Positions 42,789-51,377 of a stretch of DNA of 64,000 nucleotides are shown piece after piece. The stretch is from NCBI GenBank assembly GCA_946480055.1, contig CAMLID010000013.1, positions 1-64,000 of the forward strand. Direction: 5' to 3'. The notes beneath the pieces were generated by a model. The model had not been told where the DNA came from. It did not search any database and worked only from the letters and a program-made list of their open reading frames with translations. Source of the stretch: an uncultured Lysobacter sp. Lineage in GTDB: Bacteria; Pseudomonadota; Gammaproteobacteria; Xanthomonadales; Xanthomonadaceae. Both the position numbers and the translations under genes were made by a program. Within the stretch, counting starts at the first letter, position 1. Every line of letters starts with the position of its first letter.

Positions 42789-42811
42789 ATGGCGCATGAT
42801 TCTTGCGCCAT
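42789..42811. promoter_or_regulatory. Inverted repeat ATGGCGCA-N7-TGCGCCAT
   Basis: Perfect 8-base arms, 7-base spacer, 21 bases before the Lrp-type gene start and 80 bases before phhA. Probably the main operator of the divergent promoters. Spacing to the 42753 repeat is about 40 bases centre to centre, four helical turns, as expected for Lrp-family octamers or dimers of dimers (inference). Confidence 0.55.
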
Positions 42812-42832
42812 TAACGAAATCATTGCACGAAT

Positions 42833-43309
42833 ATGACCGCCGTCGAGCTGGATCGCACCGACCTGTTGCTGCTGGCCGAGCTCCAGCGCCAGGGCCGCCA
42901 GACCAATGCCGAGCTGGCCGAGCGCGTGCACCTGTCGGCTTCGGCCTGCCTGCGCCGGGTCCAGCGCCTGGAGCGCGAGGGCGTGATCGCCGGCTACCGC
43001 GCCGAGGTCGATCCCGAACGCATCGGCCTGGGCCTGCAGGCCTTCGTGCGCGTGCAGCTCAACCACCACGACACCGACGCGCTGGAGTCGTTCCGGCGTT
43101 TCGTCAACGAATGGGACGAGGTCGTCACCTGTCATGCGCTGACCGGCGACATGGACTACCTGCTGCTGGTCGCGGTGCGCGACCTGGAGCACTTCTCGCA
43201 CTTCCTGCTCGACCGCCTGCTCAATCAGGCCGGCGTGGCCGACGTCAATTCCAGCTTCGTGCTGCGTACGGTGAAGGCGTTCCGCGGGCTGCCGCTGCCG
43301 GCGCGTTAG
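42833..43309 (+). CDS. Lrp/AsnC family transcriptional regulator
   Basis: A 158-residue regulator: N-terminal HTH (LDRTDLLLLAELQRQGRQTN, ERVHLSASACLRRVQRLE) and a C-terminal RAM/amino-acid-binding domain (YLLLVAVRDLEHFSHFLLD). It is divergent from phhA, the usual arrangement for a regulator of phenylalanine or tyrosine catabolism, but it could also be a general AsnC-type regulator. Confidence 0.92.
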   Translation: MTAVELDRTDLLLLAELQRQGRQTNAELAERVHLSASACLRRVQRLEREGVIAGYRAEVDPERIGLGLQAFVRVQLNHHDTDALESFRRFVNEWDEVVTCHALTGDMDYLLLVAVRDLEHFSHFLLDRLLNQAGVADVNSSFVLRTVKAFRGLPLPAR

Positions 43310-43325
43310 GGCGGTGCACGGCGAC

Positions 43326-43405
43326 GATGCGGTTCGCTGCGCTCACCGCAGCCTACGAAGCTGCCGACACCGACCGTAGGGTGTAGTGAGCACAGCGAAC
43401 CGCAC
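43326..43405. repeat. Pair of inverted ~31-base REP-like copies
   Basis: 43326-43357 (GATGCGGTTCGCTGCGCTCA ... CCTACG) and 43375-43405 (CGTAGGGTGTAGTGAGCACA ... CGCAC) are near-perfect inverted copies facing each other between convergent genes. A third partial copy is at 44153-44176. They belong to the family seen at 29077-29150. Confidence 0.65.
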
Positions 43406-43414
43406 CGCGCGTCA

Positions 43415-44107
43415 TCACCCGATCGCCGCCAACGCCGCCGCCCGCGCATGCAGCGCGGTGGTGTCGAACGCGGGCACCTCGATATCGTCCTGGCCGATCA
43501 GCAGGCCGATTTCGGTGCAGCCCAGGATCACGCCTTGCGCGCCGCGCGCGACCAGGCCGGCGATGATCTCGCGATACGCCTGGCGCGAGGCCCCGCGGAT
43601 CGTGCCCAGGCACAGCTCGTCGTAGATCACGCGATGCACGAGCTCGCGTCCGGCCTCGTCCGGCACCAGCACCTCCAGGCCGTGGCTTTCGCTCAGGCGC
43701 CGGCGGTAGAAGTCCTGCTCCATGGTGAAGCGCGTGCCGAGCAGTGCGACGCGCTGCAGGCCGGCGGCGCGGATCGCCGCGCCGGTCGGATCGGCGATAT
43801 GCAGCAACGGCAGCTCCGAGATCGCTTCGACCTGCGCGGCGACCTTGTGCATGGTGTTGGTGCAGATCACCAGCAGCTCCGCGCCGCCCAGGCGCAGCCC
43901 GCGCGCGGCCTCGCCGAGCACGCGCCCGGCCTGCTCCCAGTCGCCGGCATGCTGCAGGCGCTCGATTTCGGCGAAGTCGACGCTGTACAGCAGCAGCCGC
44001 GCCGAGTGCAGGCCGCCGAGGCGTTCTTTGACGGTTTCGTTGATCTGGCGGTAGTAGGGAACCGTCGATTCCCAACTCATGCCGCCGAGCAGGCCGAGTG
44101 TTTTCAT
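43415..44107 (-). CDS. Aspartate/glutamate racemase family protein
   Basis: A 230-residue Asp/Glu racemase-fold enzyme. N-terminal MKTLGLLGGMSWESTVPYYR is the family signature; the two catalytic cysteines are in LLVICTNTMHKVA and GVILGCTEIGLLI. Proteins of this exact N-terminus include aspartate racemase and YgeA (broad-spectrum amino-acid racemase). It probably acts in the cytoplasm. It is convergent with the Lrp-type regulator gene and monocistronic. Confidence 0.92.
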   Translation of the reverse strand: MKTLGLLGGMSWESTVPYYRQINETVKERLGGLHSARLLLYSVDFAEIERLQHAGDWEQAGRVLGEAARGLRLGGAELLVICTNTMHKVAAQVEAISELPLLHIADPTGAAIRAAGLQRVALLGTRFTMEQDFYRRRLSESHGLEVLVPDEAGRELVHRVIYDELCLGTIRGASRQAYREIIAGLVARGAQGVILGCTEIGLLIGQDDIEVPAFDTTALHARAAALAAIG

Positions 44108-44180
44108 GGGTCGAGTATAAGGACGGGCGCCGTCGTTGCGGCGGCCATGGGCAGGGTGTGGTGAGCGCAGCCTACGGTTC

Positions 44181-45104
44181 CTACAGGTTCCGATCGGGCT
44201 CTAGGGCTTCCGCGTTCTGCGAATCGCTCGGCGAGGGTTGTGCGTTCTCCGCGCAACGCGGCGGCGTGTCGTTGGATGCATCTTCGAGCGACGTCTCCGC
44301 GAACACGGCATCGCCAGGAATCGAGTAGGGCTTCAGCAGCCGCGCCTCCAGACGCGCGCGCAATTTCGGCTGCATCGCGAGGAACAGCTCTGTGAGCTTG
44401 GCCTTGCGAACGTCGCATCGGTCGCTGGTGAAGCTGCGTAGCGCCATCAGGGTCGCATTGCCGGTGCTTTGCAATTCGAATTCGGCCATTACCTCGCAGT
44501 CCGACCAGGAAAAGACCAATGGATAGAGCGCGGGGTCACTACCGGCGTCGTGGCTGTATTCACTGGTGCGCAGCAACATCGCTTCGGGCGACATGGGTGC
44601 CAGATACATCACACCGCCTTCGACTTTCACCGTCGTCGGTGCGCGGCTGGTCGCCGTAAACGCCACGAGCGCGATGGCCGCGACCGCCAATTGAGGCCAG
44701 GCCGTCGTCGCGTCCGGGCGGCTGTCTGGCTTCGGACTCCGTGCCAAGCTCCACCACGACAACGGCAGCACGACCAAAGCGAACAGATCGCCATAATCCA
44801 CCACCCGCGCTACCTCGAACAGCGGCAACGCATTCCAGGCATCTATCGCAGGCGCCGACCACGACGATTTCCACCACACGAACACCGCCGCCACCACGAC
44901 ATGCACCGCCGTGCGCGCGCGCCCGATCGTGGCCGCCCAGAAGTAGGCGAACGCGAACACGCCGGCGAAGTCCGAGAGCTTGCCGGTGAAGGCGTTGTGC
45001 CAGACCGCCTTGAGCGCCGCGTCGTTGAGGATCAGCAGGCCGAGCGCGAGCAGGAACGGCCAGCGCAGCAGCGGAGCGAGGCGGGCGTTGCGATCAATCG
45101 GCAT
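44181..45104 (-). CDS. Hypothetical membrane protein
   Basis: A 307-residue protein with three or four N-terminal membrane segments (LLRWPFLLALGLLILNDAAL, AGVFAFAYFWAATIG, VHVVVAAVFVWWKSSW, LFALVVLPLSWWSLA), a fifth near LAVAAIALVAFTAT, then a ~150-residue presumably periplasmic domain with Cys in FSWSDCEVMAEFEL and SDRCDVRKAKL. I do not recognise it. Either of two nearby ATGs (45110, 45104) may start it; both overlap the end of the M28 peptidase gene, suggesting translational coupling. Confidence 0.65.
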   Translation of the reverse strand: MPIDRNARLAPLLRWPFLLALGLLILNDAALKAVWHNAFTGKLSDFAGVFAFAYFWAATIGRARTAVHVVVAAVFVWWKSSWSAPAIDAWNALPLFEVARVVDYGDLFALVVLPLSWWSLARSPKPDSRPDATTAWPQLAVAAIALVAFTATSRAPTTVKVEGGVMYLAPMSPEAMLLRTSEYSHDAGSDPALYPLVFSWSDCEVMAEFELQSTGNATLMALRSFTSDRCDVRKAKLTELFLAMQPKLRARLEARLLKPYSIPGDAVFAETSLEDASNDTPPRCAENAQPSPSDSQNAEALEPDRNL

Positions 45105-46785
45105 GCGCATCTCCTCTGGAACCGTCGTTGCCGAAACGCTGGCCGAAGAAGTCGCCGGCGTTCCAGGTCGGACGCTGCGGCGCGTCGCCGATCAGCCGGC
45201 CCAGGCGTGCATTGAGGCTAGCCAGCCGCGCCGCATCGGCGTACTGGATGGGCTGGCTCGTGTCGTCGCCGGGCTGGTGGTAGCGCTGGCTCAAGTAGGT
45301 GCGTTGCGCCGCAAGCGGGTCGGGGCCGAAGCGTGCACCCTCGACGCCGCCGTTGAGGTACACCGCCGGCACGCCGGCGCGGATGAAGGCGTACTGGTCG
45401 CTGCGCACGAACATGTTCTGCTCCGGCGCCGGGTCCGGCGACAGCGCCACGCCGACATCCTTGGCGGCCTGGCGCACCAGGGGCGCCAGGCTGGAGTGCT
45501 CGATACCGACCGGCACCACGTCGCGGGTCGGCGCCAGCAGCATCGGCATGTCGAGGTTGAGATTGGCGACCAGGGAAGCGGCCGGCACGGTCGGGTGCTG
45601 GGCGAACCATTGGGCGCCGAGCAGGCCCTTTTCCTCGCCGGTGACCGCGACGAACAGGATCGAACGCCGCGGCGGGGTCGGCGCGGCGGCGAGTTTGCGC
45701 GCCGCCTCCAGCATCACCGCCACGCCCAGGGCGTTGTCGATGGCGCCGTTGTAGATCGCGTCGCCGTCCACCGGCGGGCCGATGCCGACGTGGTCCAGGT
45801 GCGCGCTGAACACCACGTGCTCGGCCGCCAGCCGGCGGTCGGAACCGGGCAGGCGCGCGACCACGTTGCGCGATTCCAGCGGCGCGACGGTGTTGCGCGC
45901 GGCCAGGACGATGCGGCCGGGCAGTTCGAAACCGCGCAGGCGGCCGGCATCGGTGGCCTGGTACAGCTCGGCGGCGGTATGGCCGTTGCCGGACAGCAGC
46001 ACGTCGGCCACCGCCGCGCTGACCCGTGCGACCACGCGCAGCGACGGCGTGCTGTCGATTGCGCGGCCGTCGCCGCCGCGCAGGCGCATGCCGGGGCGTT
46101 GCCAGTCTTCGGCCGAGCGCGCCCAGGGATAGGTCTGCTCGTCGCCGGTGGTGGCCACGAACACTGCGCCGACCGCGCCGCGTTCGGCCAGCGCGCGCAG
46201 CTTCTCTTCGGTGCTGGCGTAGAACGCGCGCTGATCGGGCGCGAAGCGCGCCGGCGCACCGCCGAACAGCACCGCGATCTTGCCGCGCAGATTCAGGCCG
46301 GCGAAATCGTCGTGGCGCAGTTCCGGCGCGGACACGGCCTGGGCCACGAACACGGCCGGCGCTTCGACGCGGGCCTCGGGCAGGTCGTAGTTGAGCAGCG
46401 GCAGGAACTGGTCGCGGAAGCGCAGTGCGGTGGTCGCGCCGTTGCGCTCGATCACCAGTTCGTTGCCCTCGGCCAGGCGCTGCGCGCGCAGCAGCGGCAC
46501 GCGCTGGCTGTAGCCGCCGTCGTCGCCGGCCGGGCGCAGGCCCATCGCACGCAGGCGCTGGGCGACGTAGAGCGCGGCCAGGTCGTGGCCGCGGCTGCCG
46601 GTCTCGCGGCCTTCGAGCAGGTCGTCGGCGAGGTAGCGCACATCGGCTTCGATGCGGCGCGCGTCGGCTGCGGCCGATTCGTCGTAGCCTTCGTCGGGTG
46701 CCTCAGGCGCGCGTTGGCAGGCGCTCAGCGCCAGGGCAGCGGCGAGCAGCAGCAGCGGACGGCGGAAGATCGACAGGCGCGGCAT
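45094..46785 (-). CDS. M28 family zinc peptidase, lipoprotein
   Basis: A 563-residue metallopeptidase with a lipobox (ALSACQRA) and, after an Asp/Glu-rich linker, a PA domain insertion (~150-260, LLNYDLPEARVEAPAVFV) and the M28 catalytic domain. Ligands: VVFSAHLDHVG (H-x-D), GAIDNALGVAVML (Asp), VTGEEKGLLG (Glu-Glu), NLNLDMPM (Asp) and RYHQPGDD (His). It is a periplasmic aminopeptidase-like enzyme. Start at the ATG 46785, placed to give the lipoprotein signal. Confidence 0.9.
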   Translation of the reverse strand: MPRLSIFRRPLLLLAAALALSACQRAPEAPDEGYDESAAADARRIEADVRYLADDLLEGRETGSRGHDLAALYVAQRLRAMGLRPAGDDGGYSQRVPLLRAQRLAEGNELVIERNGATTALRFRDQFLPLLNYDLPEARVEAPAVFVAQAVSAPELRHDDFAGLNLRGKIAVLFGGAPARFAPDQRAFYASTEEKLRALAERGAVGAVFVATTGDEQTYPWARSAEDWQRPGMRLRGGDGRAIDSTPSLRVVARVSAAVADVLLSGNGHTAAELYQATDAGRLRGFELPGRIVLAARNTVAPLESRNVVARLPGSDRRLAAEHVVFSAHLDHVGIGPPVDGDAIYNGAIDNALGVAVMLEAARKLAAAPTPPRRSILFVAVTGEEKGLLGAQWFAQHPTVPAASLVANLNLDMPMLLAPTRDVVPVGIEHSSLAPLVRQAAKDVGVALSPDPAPEQNMFVRSDQYAFIRAGVPAVYLNGGVEGARFGPDPLAAQRTYLSQRYHQPGDDTSQPIQYADAARLASLNARLGRLIGDAPQRPTWNAGDFFGQRFGNDGSRGDAHAD

Positions 46786-46855
46786 GCTCGGCGGGGGCGC
46801 GTGGAAGGCCCGTAGCATCGCATGGGATCCGCGCTCCGCACGGCCGCGCGCAGGG

Positions 46856-47416
46856 TCAGCGCAGGGCGACGCCGCCGTTGCGTTCGAACTGGATGTCGGC
46901 GCTGTCGACCGCGCGGATCTCGACGCCGAAGCTGACGATGTCGGCCAGGGTCGCGTTGTGGTGCTCGCGGATGCGCGCGGCGGTCAGGTGCGGCTTGTCG
47001 TGGGTGGTGTGGGCGTCGGCGGCCAGGGTCACCGGGTAGCCGAGCGCGGCGGCGCGGCGGGTGGTGGTGTCGACGCAGAAGTCGCTGGCGTAGCCGCCGA
47101 TCACCAGATGGTCGACGCCCAGCGATTGCAGCAGCGATTCCAGCGATGTGCGCAGGAACGCGTCGGGCGAGGTCTTGCCGACCACCAGGTCGTCGTCGTG
47201 CACGTCGAGCTTGGCCTGGAACGCCCAGCCCGGCGTGCCGGGTTCGAGCAGCGTGCCGATGCGTTCGTGGCGGACGAAGATCACTGGGGTTCCGGCGTCG
47301 CGCGCGCGGGCGATCAGCGCGTTGAGGCGCGCGATCACCGCGTCGGCATCGTCCGGGCGCGGCTCGCCGTCGAACAGGCCGCTTTGGACGTCGATCACCA
47401 GCAGGGCAGGGGTCAT
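46856..47416 (-). CDS. Isochorismatase-family cysteine hydrolase
   Basis: A 186-residue cytoplasmic alpha/beta hydrolase of the isochorismatase fold. The catalytic triad is visible: Asp in LLVIDVQSGLFDG, Lys in VVGKTSPDAF and Cys in YASDFCVDTTTRRA. Family members are nicotinamidases, carbamoyl- or isochorismate hydrolases; the substrate here is unknown. Start at the ATG 47416. The next gene (47442-47765) is on the same strand and may be co-transcribed. Confidence 0.9.
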   Translation of the reverse strand: MTPALLVIDVQSGLFDGEPRPDDADAVIARLNALIARARDAGTPVIFVRHERIGTLLEPGTPGWAFQAKLDVHDDDLVVGKTSPDAFLRTSLESLLQSLGVDHLVIGGYASDFCVDTTTRRAAALGYPVTLAADAHTTHDKPHLTAARIREHHNATLADIVSFGVEIRAVDSADIQFERNGGVALR

Positions 47417-47441
47417 GTGGGTTCCGCTGAAGGGCGCGCGC

Positions 47442-47765
47442 TCAGGGCGTGTGCCGGGTGCCGCCGGTGCTTTCGCAACTGCGTTGGGTGATCGCCAGCA
47501 TCTGTGCGTTGCGGGCGTAATAGTCGGTGCGGACCTTCTGGCCCATCGGGTTCTCGCAGACGCCGCCGGCGTTCTGGATCGAGCCGAGGTTGGATTCGCA
47601 CTGCACCTTGTAGGCGCCGGAGGGGTTGGCGGTGTCGATTTCGCTGCCTTCCATGAACGGTGCGCCGTAGAGATTGCCCTGAACCAGGCAGGCGTCCTTG
47701 GCGGCGGCGAGCGGGCTGGCGAGCGCCAGCGCACACAGGACCAGGCTGCGGGAAACCAGACGCAT
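47442..47765 (-). CDS. Small exported cysteine-rich protein
   Basis: A 107-residue protein with signal peptide (MRLVSRSLVLCALALASPLA, cleavage near AAAKDAC). The mature chain has four cysteines spread over KDACLVQGNL, KVQCESNLG, GGVCENPMGQ and QRSCESTGG, suggesting two disulfides. No family recognised. It precedes the isochorismatase gene on the same strand with 25 bases between. Confidence 0.72.
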   Translation of the reverse strand: MRLVSRSLVLCALALASPLAAAKDACLVQGNLYGAPFMEGSEIDTANPSGAYKVQCESNLGSIQNAGGVCENPMGQKVRTDYYARNAQMLAITQRSCESTGGTRHTP

Positions 47766-47847
47766 TGGGCGGACTCCTTGTGGCCGAATGAGGTGCGATC
47801 TATGCATCACTCTAGCCTGCCGCCGTGACGGGGTTAAGCCGCGGCGT

Positions 47848-48612
47848 TCACGGTTCGCGGCGCGGCGGGAAGCGCAGGACCACGCCTTGTTCGGGATCGG
47901 GGCGATTCCACAGCATCGGCACTTCGCGCGGGCTGGGCGGTTCGAGTTCGTCCAAGGCCGGCACCATGCTGTCTTCCTCGTCTTCCCAGCTGTAGCGTTT
48001 GCGCGGCGCCAGCGGGTCGCTGCGGCGGAACAGGAAGGCCGCGATCACGCCCGCCACCGCGCCGCCCAGGTGCGCCTGCCAGGAAATGCCCGGCTCGCGC
48101 GGCAGGATGGTCAGCAGCATGCCGCCGTAGAACATGAAGGCGATCATGGCCGCGGCGATCGACGGCCGGTCGCGACGCAACAGGCCCAGCACGAACACCA
48201 GGAACATCAGGCCGTGGGTCAGGCCGCTGGCGCCGAGGTGATGGCTGCCGGCGCTGCCGAGCAACCACGCGCCCAGGCCCGAACCCAGCCAGATCAGCGG
48301 CAGCGCACGCACGGTGGCGCGCGGATACACGCCGCCGGCGAGCGTGCCCAGCATCAGCAGCGAGATCGCGTTGGTGGCCAGGTGCTCGATCGAGCCGTGC
48401 AGCAGCGGCGCGGTCAACAGGCCGAGCAGTCCCTCCGGCGACCACGGCTGCACCGCCCACGCGCCCACGTCGAACTGGCCCTGGGCGGTGTAGACGGCGG
48501 CGAGCGCCAGCACGAAGGCCAGGCTGGCGTTGAGCGCGCGCAACAGCCGGCCGCGGTCGGCCTTGCGCTGGGCCGGGGTGTCGGGCGGGGCTTCGGGAGT
48601 GGGCAGGTGCAT
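47848..48612 (-). CDS. Rhomboid family intramembrane serine protease
   Basis: A 254-residue rhomboid with six membrane segments. The catalytic serine lies in HHLGASGLTHG (GxSG) and the histidine in SWQAHLGGAVAGVIA; the stabilising H-x3-N motif is in IEHLATNAISLLML. The C-terminal ~60 residues form a cytoplasmic Pro/Glu/Arg-rich tail. ATG at 48612. Rhomboids cut membrane-anchored proteins; the substrate is unknown. Confidence 0.9.
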   Translation of the reverse strand: MHLPTPEAPPDTPAQRKADRGRLLRALNASLAFVLALAAVYTAQGQFDVGAWAVQPWSPEGLLGLLTAPLLHGSIEHLATNAISLLMLGTLAGGVYPRATVRALPLIWLGSGLGAWLLGSAGSHHLGASGLTHGLMFLVFVLGLLRRDRPSIAAAMIAFMFYGGMLLTILPREPGISWQAHLGGAVAGVIAAFLFRRSDPLAPRKRYSWEDEEDSMVPALDELEPPSPREVPMLWNRPDPEQGVVLRFPPRREP

Positions 48613-48840
48613 GTTTGCGAGATTGGCACCGGCGCCGGCGAATACAAGCCGCGGCCCGCGGGCCAGTTTGTCCCGCGAGTGGGACAGGGATGCCGCGCAC
48701 GCTTCGTCGCCCGGCCGGCGGGGCTTGCGGCAGCGGGCGCAAGCGCGCGCCGCGTCGAAAGGCCGCCAACTGCGGCGATGTCCGGGCAAATCCCCCGGCA
48801 AATCCCCCGGCTGCGCACGCAACCCGCGTAAAATGCGCCG

Positions 48841-50010
48841 ATGAATAGCGACCTGCCCTCCGTACGTCTCAAGAACGCCTGGAAATCCACCCATCCCTGG
48901 ATCTTCCAGCGCCTGGTCGACAAGCCCGCCCAGCGCCCCAAACCCGGTTCCATCGTCGAAGTCTTCGGCGTGGACGGCGACTGGATCGGCCGCGGCTTCT
49001 ACAACGGCCACTCGCGCATCGCCCTGCGCATGCTCGAAAACGATCCGAACGTGGCGGTCGACGCGGACTGGTTCGCGCGCAAGATCGCCGCGGCGGTGTC
49101 GCTGCGCCGCGACGTGCTGCGCCTGGACGAGGTCAGCGACGCCTGGCGCGTGGTCCACAGCGAAGGCGACGGTATCAGCGGCCTGGTCGTGGACCGCTAC
49201 GGCGACCTGCTGGTGGTCGAGTACTTCAGCGCCGGCGCGTTCCGCCACCGCGAATGGATCTACGACGCGCTGCGCGCGCAGTTCCCGGGTTGCCGCTTCT
49301 ACGCCTTCGCCGATGAGCACGTGCAGAAGCAGGAGAGTTTCGACTTCCGCGGCACCGAACCCGTGCCGCCGTCGGTCATCACCGAGTACGGCATCCGCTT
49401 CCGCGCCGACCCGGCCGGCGCGCACAAGACAGGCTTCTTCGCCGACCAGCGCGAGAACCGCGAATGGCTGTCGCAGCAGGTCGCCGGCAAGCGCGTGCTC
49501 GACCTGTGCTGCAACACCGGCGGTTTCGGCGTCTACGCCAAGGCGCGCGGCGCCGAGGAAGTGATCGGCGTGGACATCGATGCCGACGTCATCAACATCG
49601 CCAAGGGCAACGCCAAGCTCAACAACGCCCACGTCAAGTTCGTCCAGGCCGACATCTTTCCCTATCTTCGCGATATGGGTAACGCCGGCGAGCGTTTCGA
49701 CGTGGTGATCCTGGACCCGGCCAAGATGACCCGCGACCGCGAGCAGGTGATCCCGGCGCTGAAGAAGTACCTGGACATGAACAAGCTGGCCCTGGGCGTG
49801 GTCAAGCCCGGCGGCCTGTTCGCGACCTTCTCGTGCACCGGTCTGGTCAGCGAGGAGCAGTTCCTCGACATGATCCGCCGCGCCGCCTTCTACGCCGGGC
49901 GCACGGTGCAGGTGCTGAAGGTGTCCGGTGCCGGCGCCGACCACCCCTGGTTGGCGCAGGTGCCCGAATCGCGTTATCTCAAAGCGGTGTTCTGCCGCGT
50001 GCTGGACTGA
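48841..50010 (+). CDS. RlmI-family 23S rRNA cytosine-C5 methyltransferase
   Basis: A 389-residue SAM-dependent methyltransferase. An N-terminal PUA-like RNA-binding domain (VRLKNAWKSTHPWIFQRLVD to VEVFGVDGDW) is followed by a Rossmann methyltransferase domain (VLDLCCNTGGFGVYAKARGA for SAM binding and VVILDPAKMTRDREQVIPAL). The catalytic Cys is in FATFSCTGLVSEEQF. E. coli RlmI methylates C1962 of 23S rRNA. It is divergent from the rhomboid gene. Confidence 0.9.
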   Translation: MNSDLPSVRLKNAWKSTHPWIFQRLVDKPAQRPKPGSIVEVFGVDGDWIGRGFYNGHSRIALRMLENDPNVAVDADWFARKIAAAVSLRRDVLRLDEVSDAWRVVHSEGDGISGLVVDRYGDLLVVEYFSAGAFRHREWIYDALRAQFPGCRFYAFADEHVQKQESFDFRGTEPVPPSVITEYGIRFRADPAGAHKTGFFADQRENREWLSQQVAGKRVLDLCCNTGGFGVYAKARGAEEVIGVDIDADVINIAKGNAKLNNAHVKFVQADIFPYLRDMGNAGERFDVVILDPAKMTRDREQVIPALKKYLDMNKLALGVVKPGGLFATFSCTGLVSEEQFLDMIRRAAFYAGRTVQVLKVSGAGADHPWLAQVPESRYLKAVFCRVLD

Positions 50011-50032
50011 GCGCCGCGCCGCTCCTGCCCAC

Positions 50033-50185
50033 TGTAGGAGCGGCGCCCGCCGCGACCGCGAAAATACGCACGACGACGGCTGCTCGCCTCCGCTCTATGT
50101 AGGAGCGGCGTGAGCCGCGACCGCGGGGTATCGGTCTCGCGTCGTCCGCTACGAGATCATGATCGCGGCTTAGGCCGCTCCTACC
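50033..50185. repeat. Cluster of TAGGAGCGGC REP-like elements
   Basis: Three related elements between the rlmI-like gene and the following small gene: TGTAGGAGCGGCGCCCGCCG at 50033, TGTAGGAGCGGCGTGAGCCG at 50098, and an inverted copy GCGGCTTAGGCCGCTCCTAC at 50165. Each can form a hairpin. This family is typical of Lysobacter/Stenotrophomonas/Xanthomonas intergenic DNA and is usually mobilised by RAYT-type transposases, none of which is present here. Confidence 0.7.
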
Positions 50186-50203
50186 CCAAAGCCCGTGCTG
50201 CGA

Positions 50204-50536
50204 TCAGTGCGTGAACGCGTAGGTCGCCACCGCGACCGCCAAGGCAGCACCCGCCACCGCCAGCGACGCCAGGCTCAAGCGATGCGCGCGCCGCAGCCGC
50301 TGCTCCAGCGTCATCGACGCCTGCTGCAGCGAGGTGATGGTCTTCTGCATCTCCGCCGCCAGCACCTTGATCGATTCGGCGTTCTGCGCGGCCACGTCCT
50401 GCAATTCGGTGATCTGCAGCGCCACCACGTCCGAAGGCGGGGCGATGGCCTGCTGCGGCGGACGGGTGAAGTAGGGCCGCGCCAGGCGCAGGATTTCGGG
50501 GATCAAAGGTGCGGCGACGGTGAACCAGGCGGCCAT
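50204..50536 (-). CDS. Small coiled-coil membrane protein
   Basis: A 110-residue protein: a short hydrophobic N-terminus (MAAWFTVAAPLIPEILRLA), a Pro-rich linker, a coiled coil of about 50 residues (LQDVAAQNAESIKVLAAEMQ, QQASMTLEQRLRRAH) and a C-terminal membrane segment (LASLAVAGAALAVAVATYAF). No family recognised. It resembles small prophage/phasin-like membrane proteins only in overall plan. Confidence 0.65.
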   Translation of the reverse strand: MAAWFTVAAPLIPEILRLARPYFTRPPQQAIAPPSDVVALQITELQDVAAQNAESIKVLAAEMQKTITSLQQASMTLEQRLRRAHRLSLASLAVAGAALAVAVATYAFTH

Positions 50537-50650
50537 GGCGACTCCGGGTGGCGGCAACGCGCCGCGATCACGATGAGGGAGCCGCCACTGTAACGCCGAC
50601 GGCCGGAACGACTTGTCGCGATCCGGCCGTCGAGCAGGGTTGGTGCGCGA

Positions 50651-51349
50651 TTACTTGCGCGGCGCGACCATGCGCTGGTGGTAGTCGATGCCCTGGCCCC
50701 AGGCGCCGCCGTGCTCCTGCGCGATCTTCTGCACCTGCGCGCCGGTGTTGCCGCGCGCCCAGTCGCCCTGCCATTCCAGCATCACCGCCATCCAGGTCAC
50801 CGGCACCGCGCCGGCCTGGATCATGCGCTGCACCGCCATCTCGTGCGATTCGCGCGACACGTCGGCGCTGGCGTCGACCACCACGTAGACCTCGTAGCCG
50901 TCCTTCAGCGCCGACAGCACCGGCAGGGTCACGCAGCTGTCGGTCCACAGCCCGCCGACCAGCAGCTTCTTGCGACCGGTGGCGGCGATCGCGGCGCGCA
51001 CGCGCGGGTCCTGCCAGGCGTCGATCGAGGTACGGTCGAACGGGGTCAGCTCCGGGCGCGCCTCGGTCAACTGGCGGAACAGCGGGCCGCCGAAACTCTG
51101 CGCGCTGATGGTGGCGTAGTAGGTCGGCACCTCGAAGGCCTTGGCGGCCTTGCTCAGGCCGACCGCGTTGTTGATCAGTTCGACCACCGGGATCGACTGC
51201 ACCGAGAACACGAACTGCGGTTGGTAATCGACCATCAGCACCACGCTGTTGTCGCGAGTCAGCGGCTCGCGCAGGTCGGCGAGGGCGGGCGTGGCGGCGG
51301 CGAGGGCGGCGATGGCGGCGAAGGCGTAGCGGGCGAATGTGAGGCGCAT
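50651..51349 (-). CDS. Exported isochorismatase-family hydrolase (YcaC-like)
   Basis: A 232-residue cysteine hydrolase with a signal peptide (MRLTFARYAFAAIAALAAAT then PALADL), so it probably acts in the periplasm, unusual for this fold. The triad appears as Asp in VVLMVDYQPQFV, Lys in GRKKLLVGGLW and Cys in WTDSCVTLPVLSAL. YcaC-type enzymes form octamers; the substrate is unknown. It is co-directional with the DMT exporter gene, 28 bases downstream of that gene's stop. Confidence 0.85.
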   Translation of the reverse strand: MRLTFARYAFAAIAALAAATPALADLREPLTRDNSVVLMVDYQPQFVFSVQSIPVVELINNAVGLSKAAKAFEVPTYYATISAQSFGGPLFRQLTEARPELTPFDRTSIDAWQDPRVRAAIAATGRKKLLVGGLWTDSCVTLPVLSALKDGYEVYVVVDASADVSRESHEMAVQRMIQAGAVPVTWMAVMLEWQGDWARGNTGAQVQKIAQEHGGAWGQGIDYHQRMVAPRK

Positions 51350-51377
51350 GACAGGAGTCCGAGTGGAGGTTGATGGA

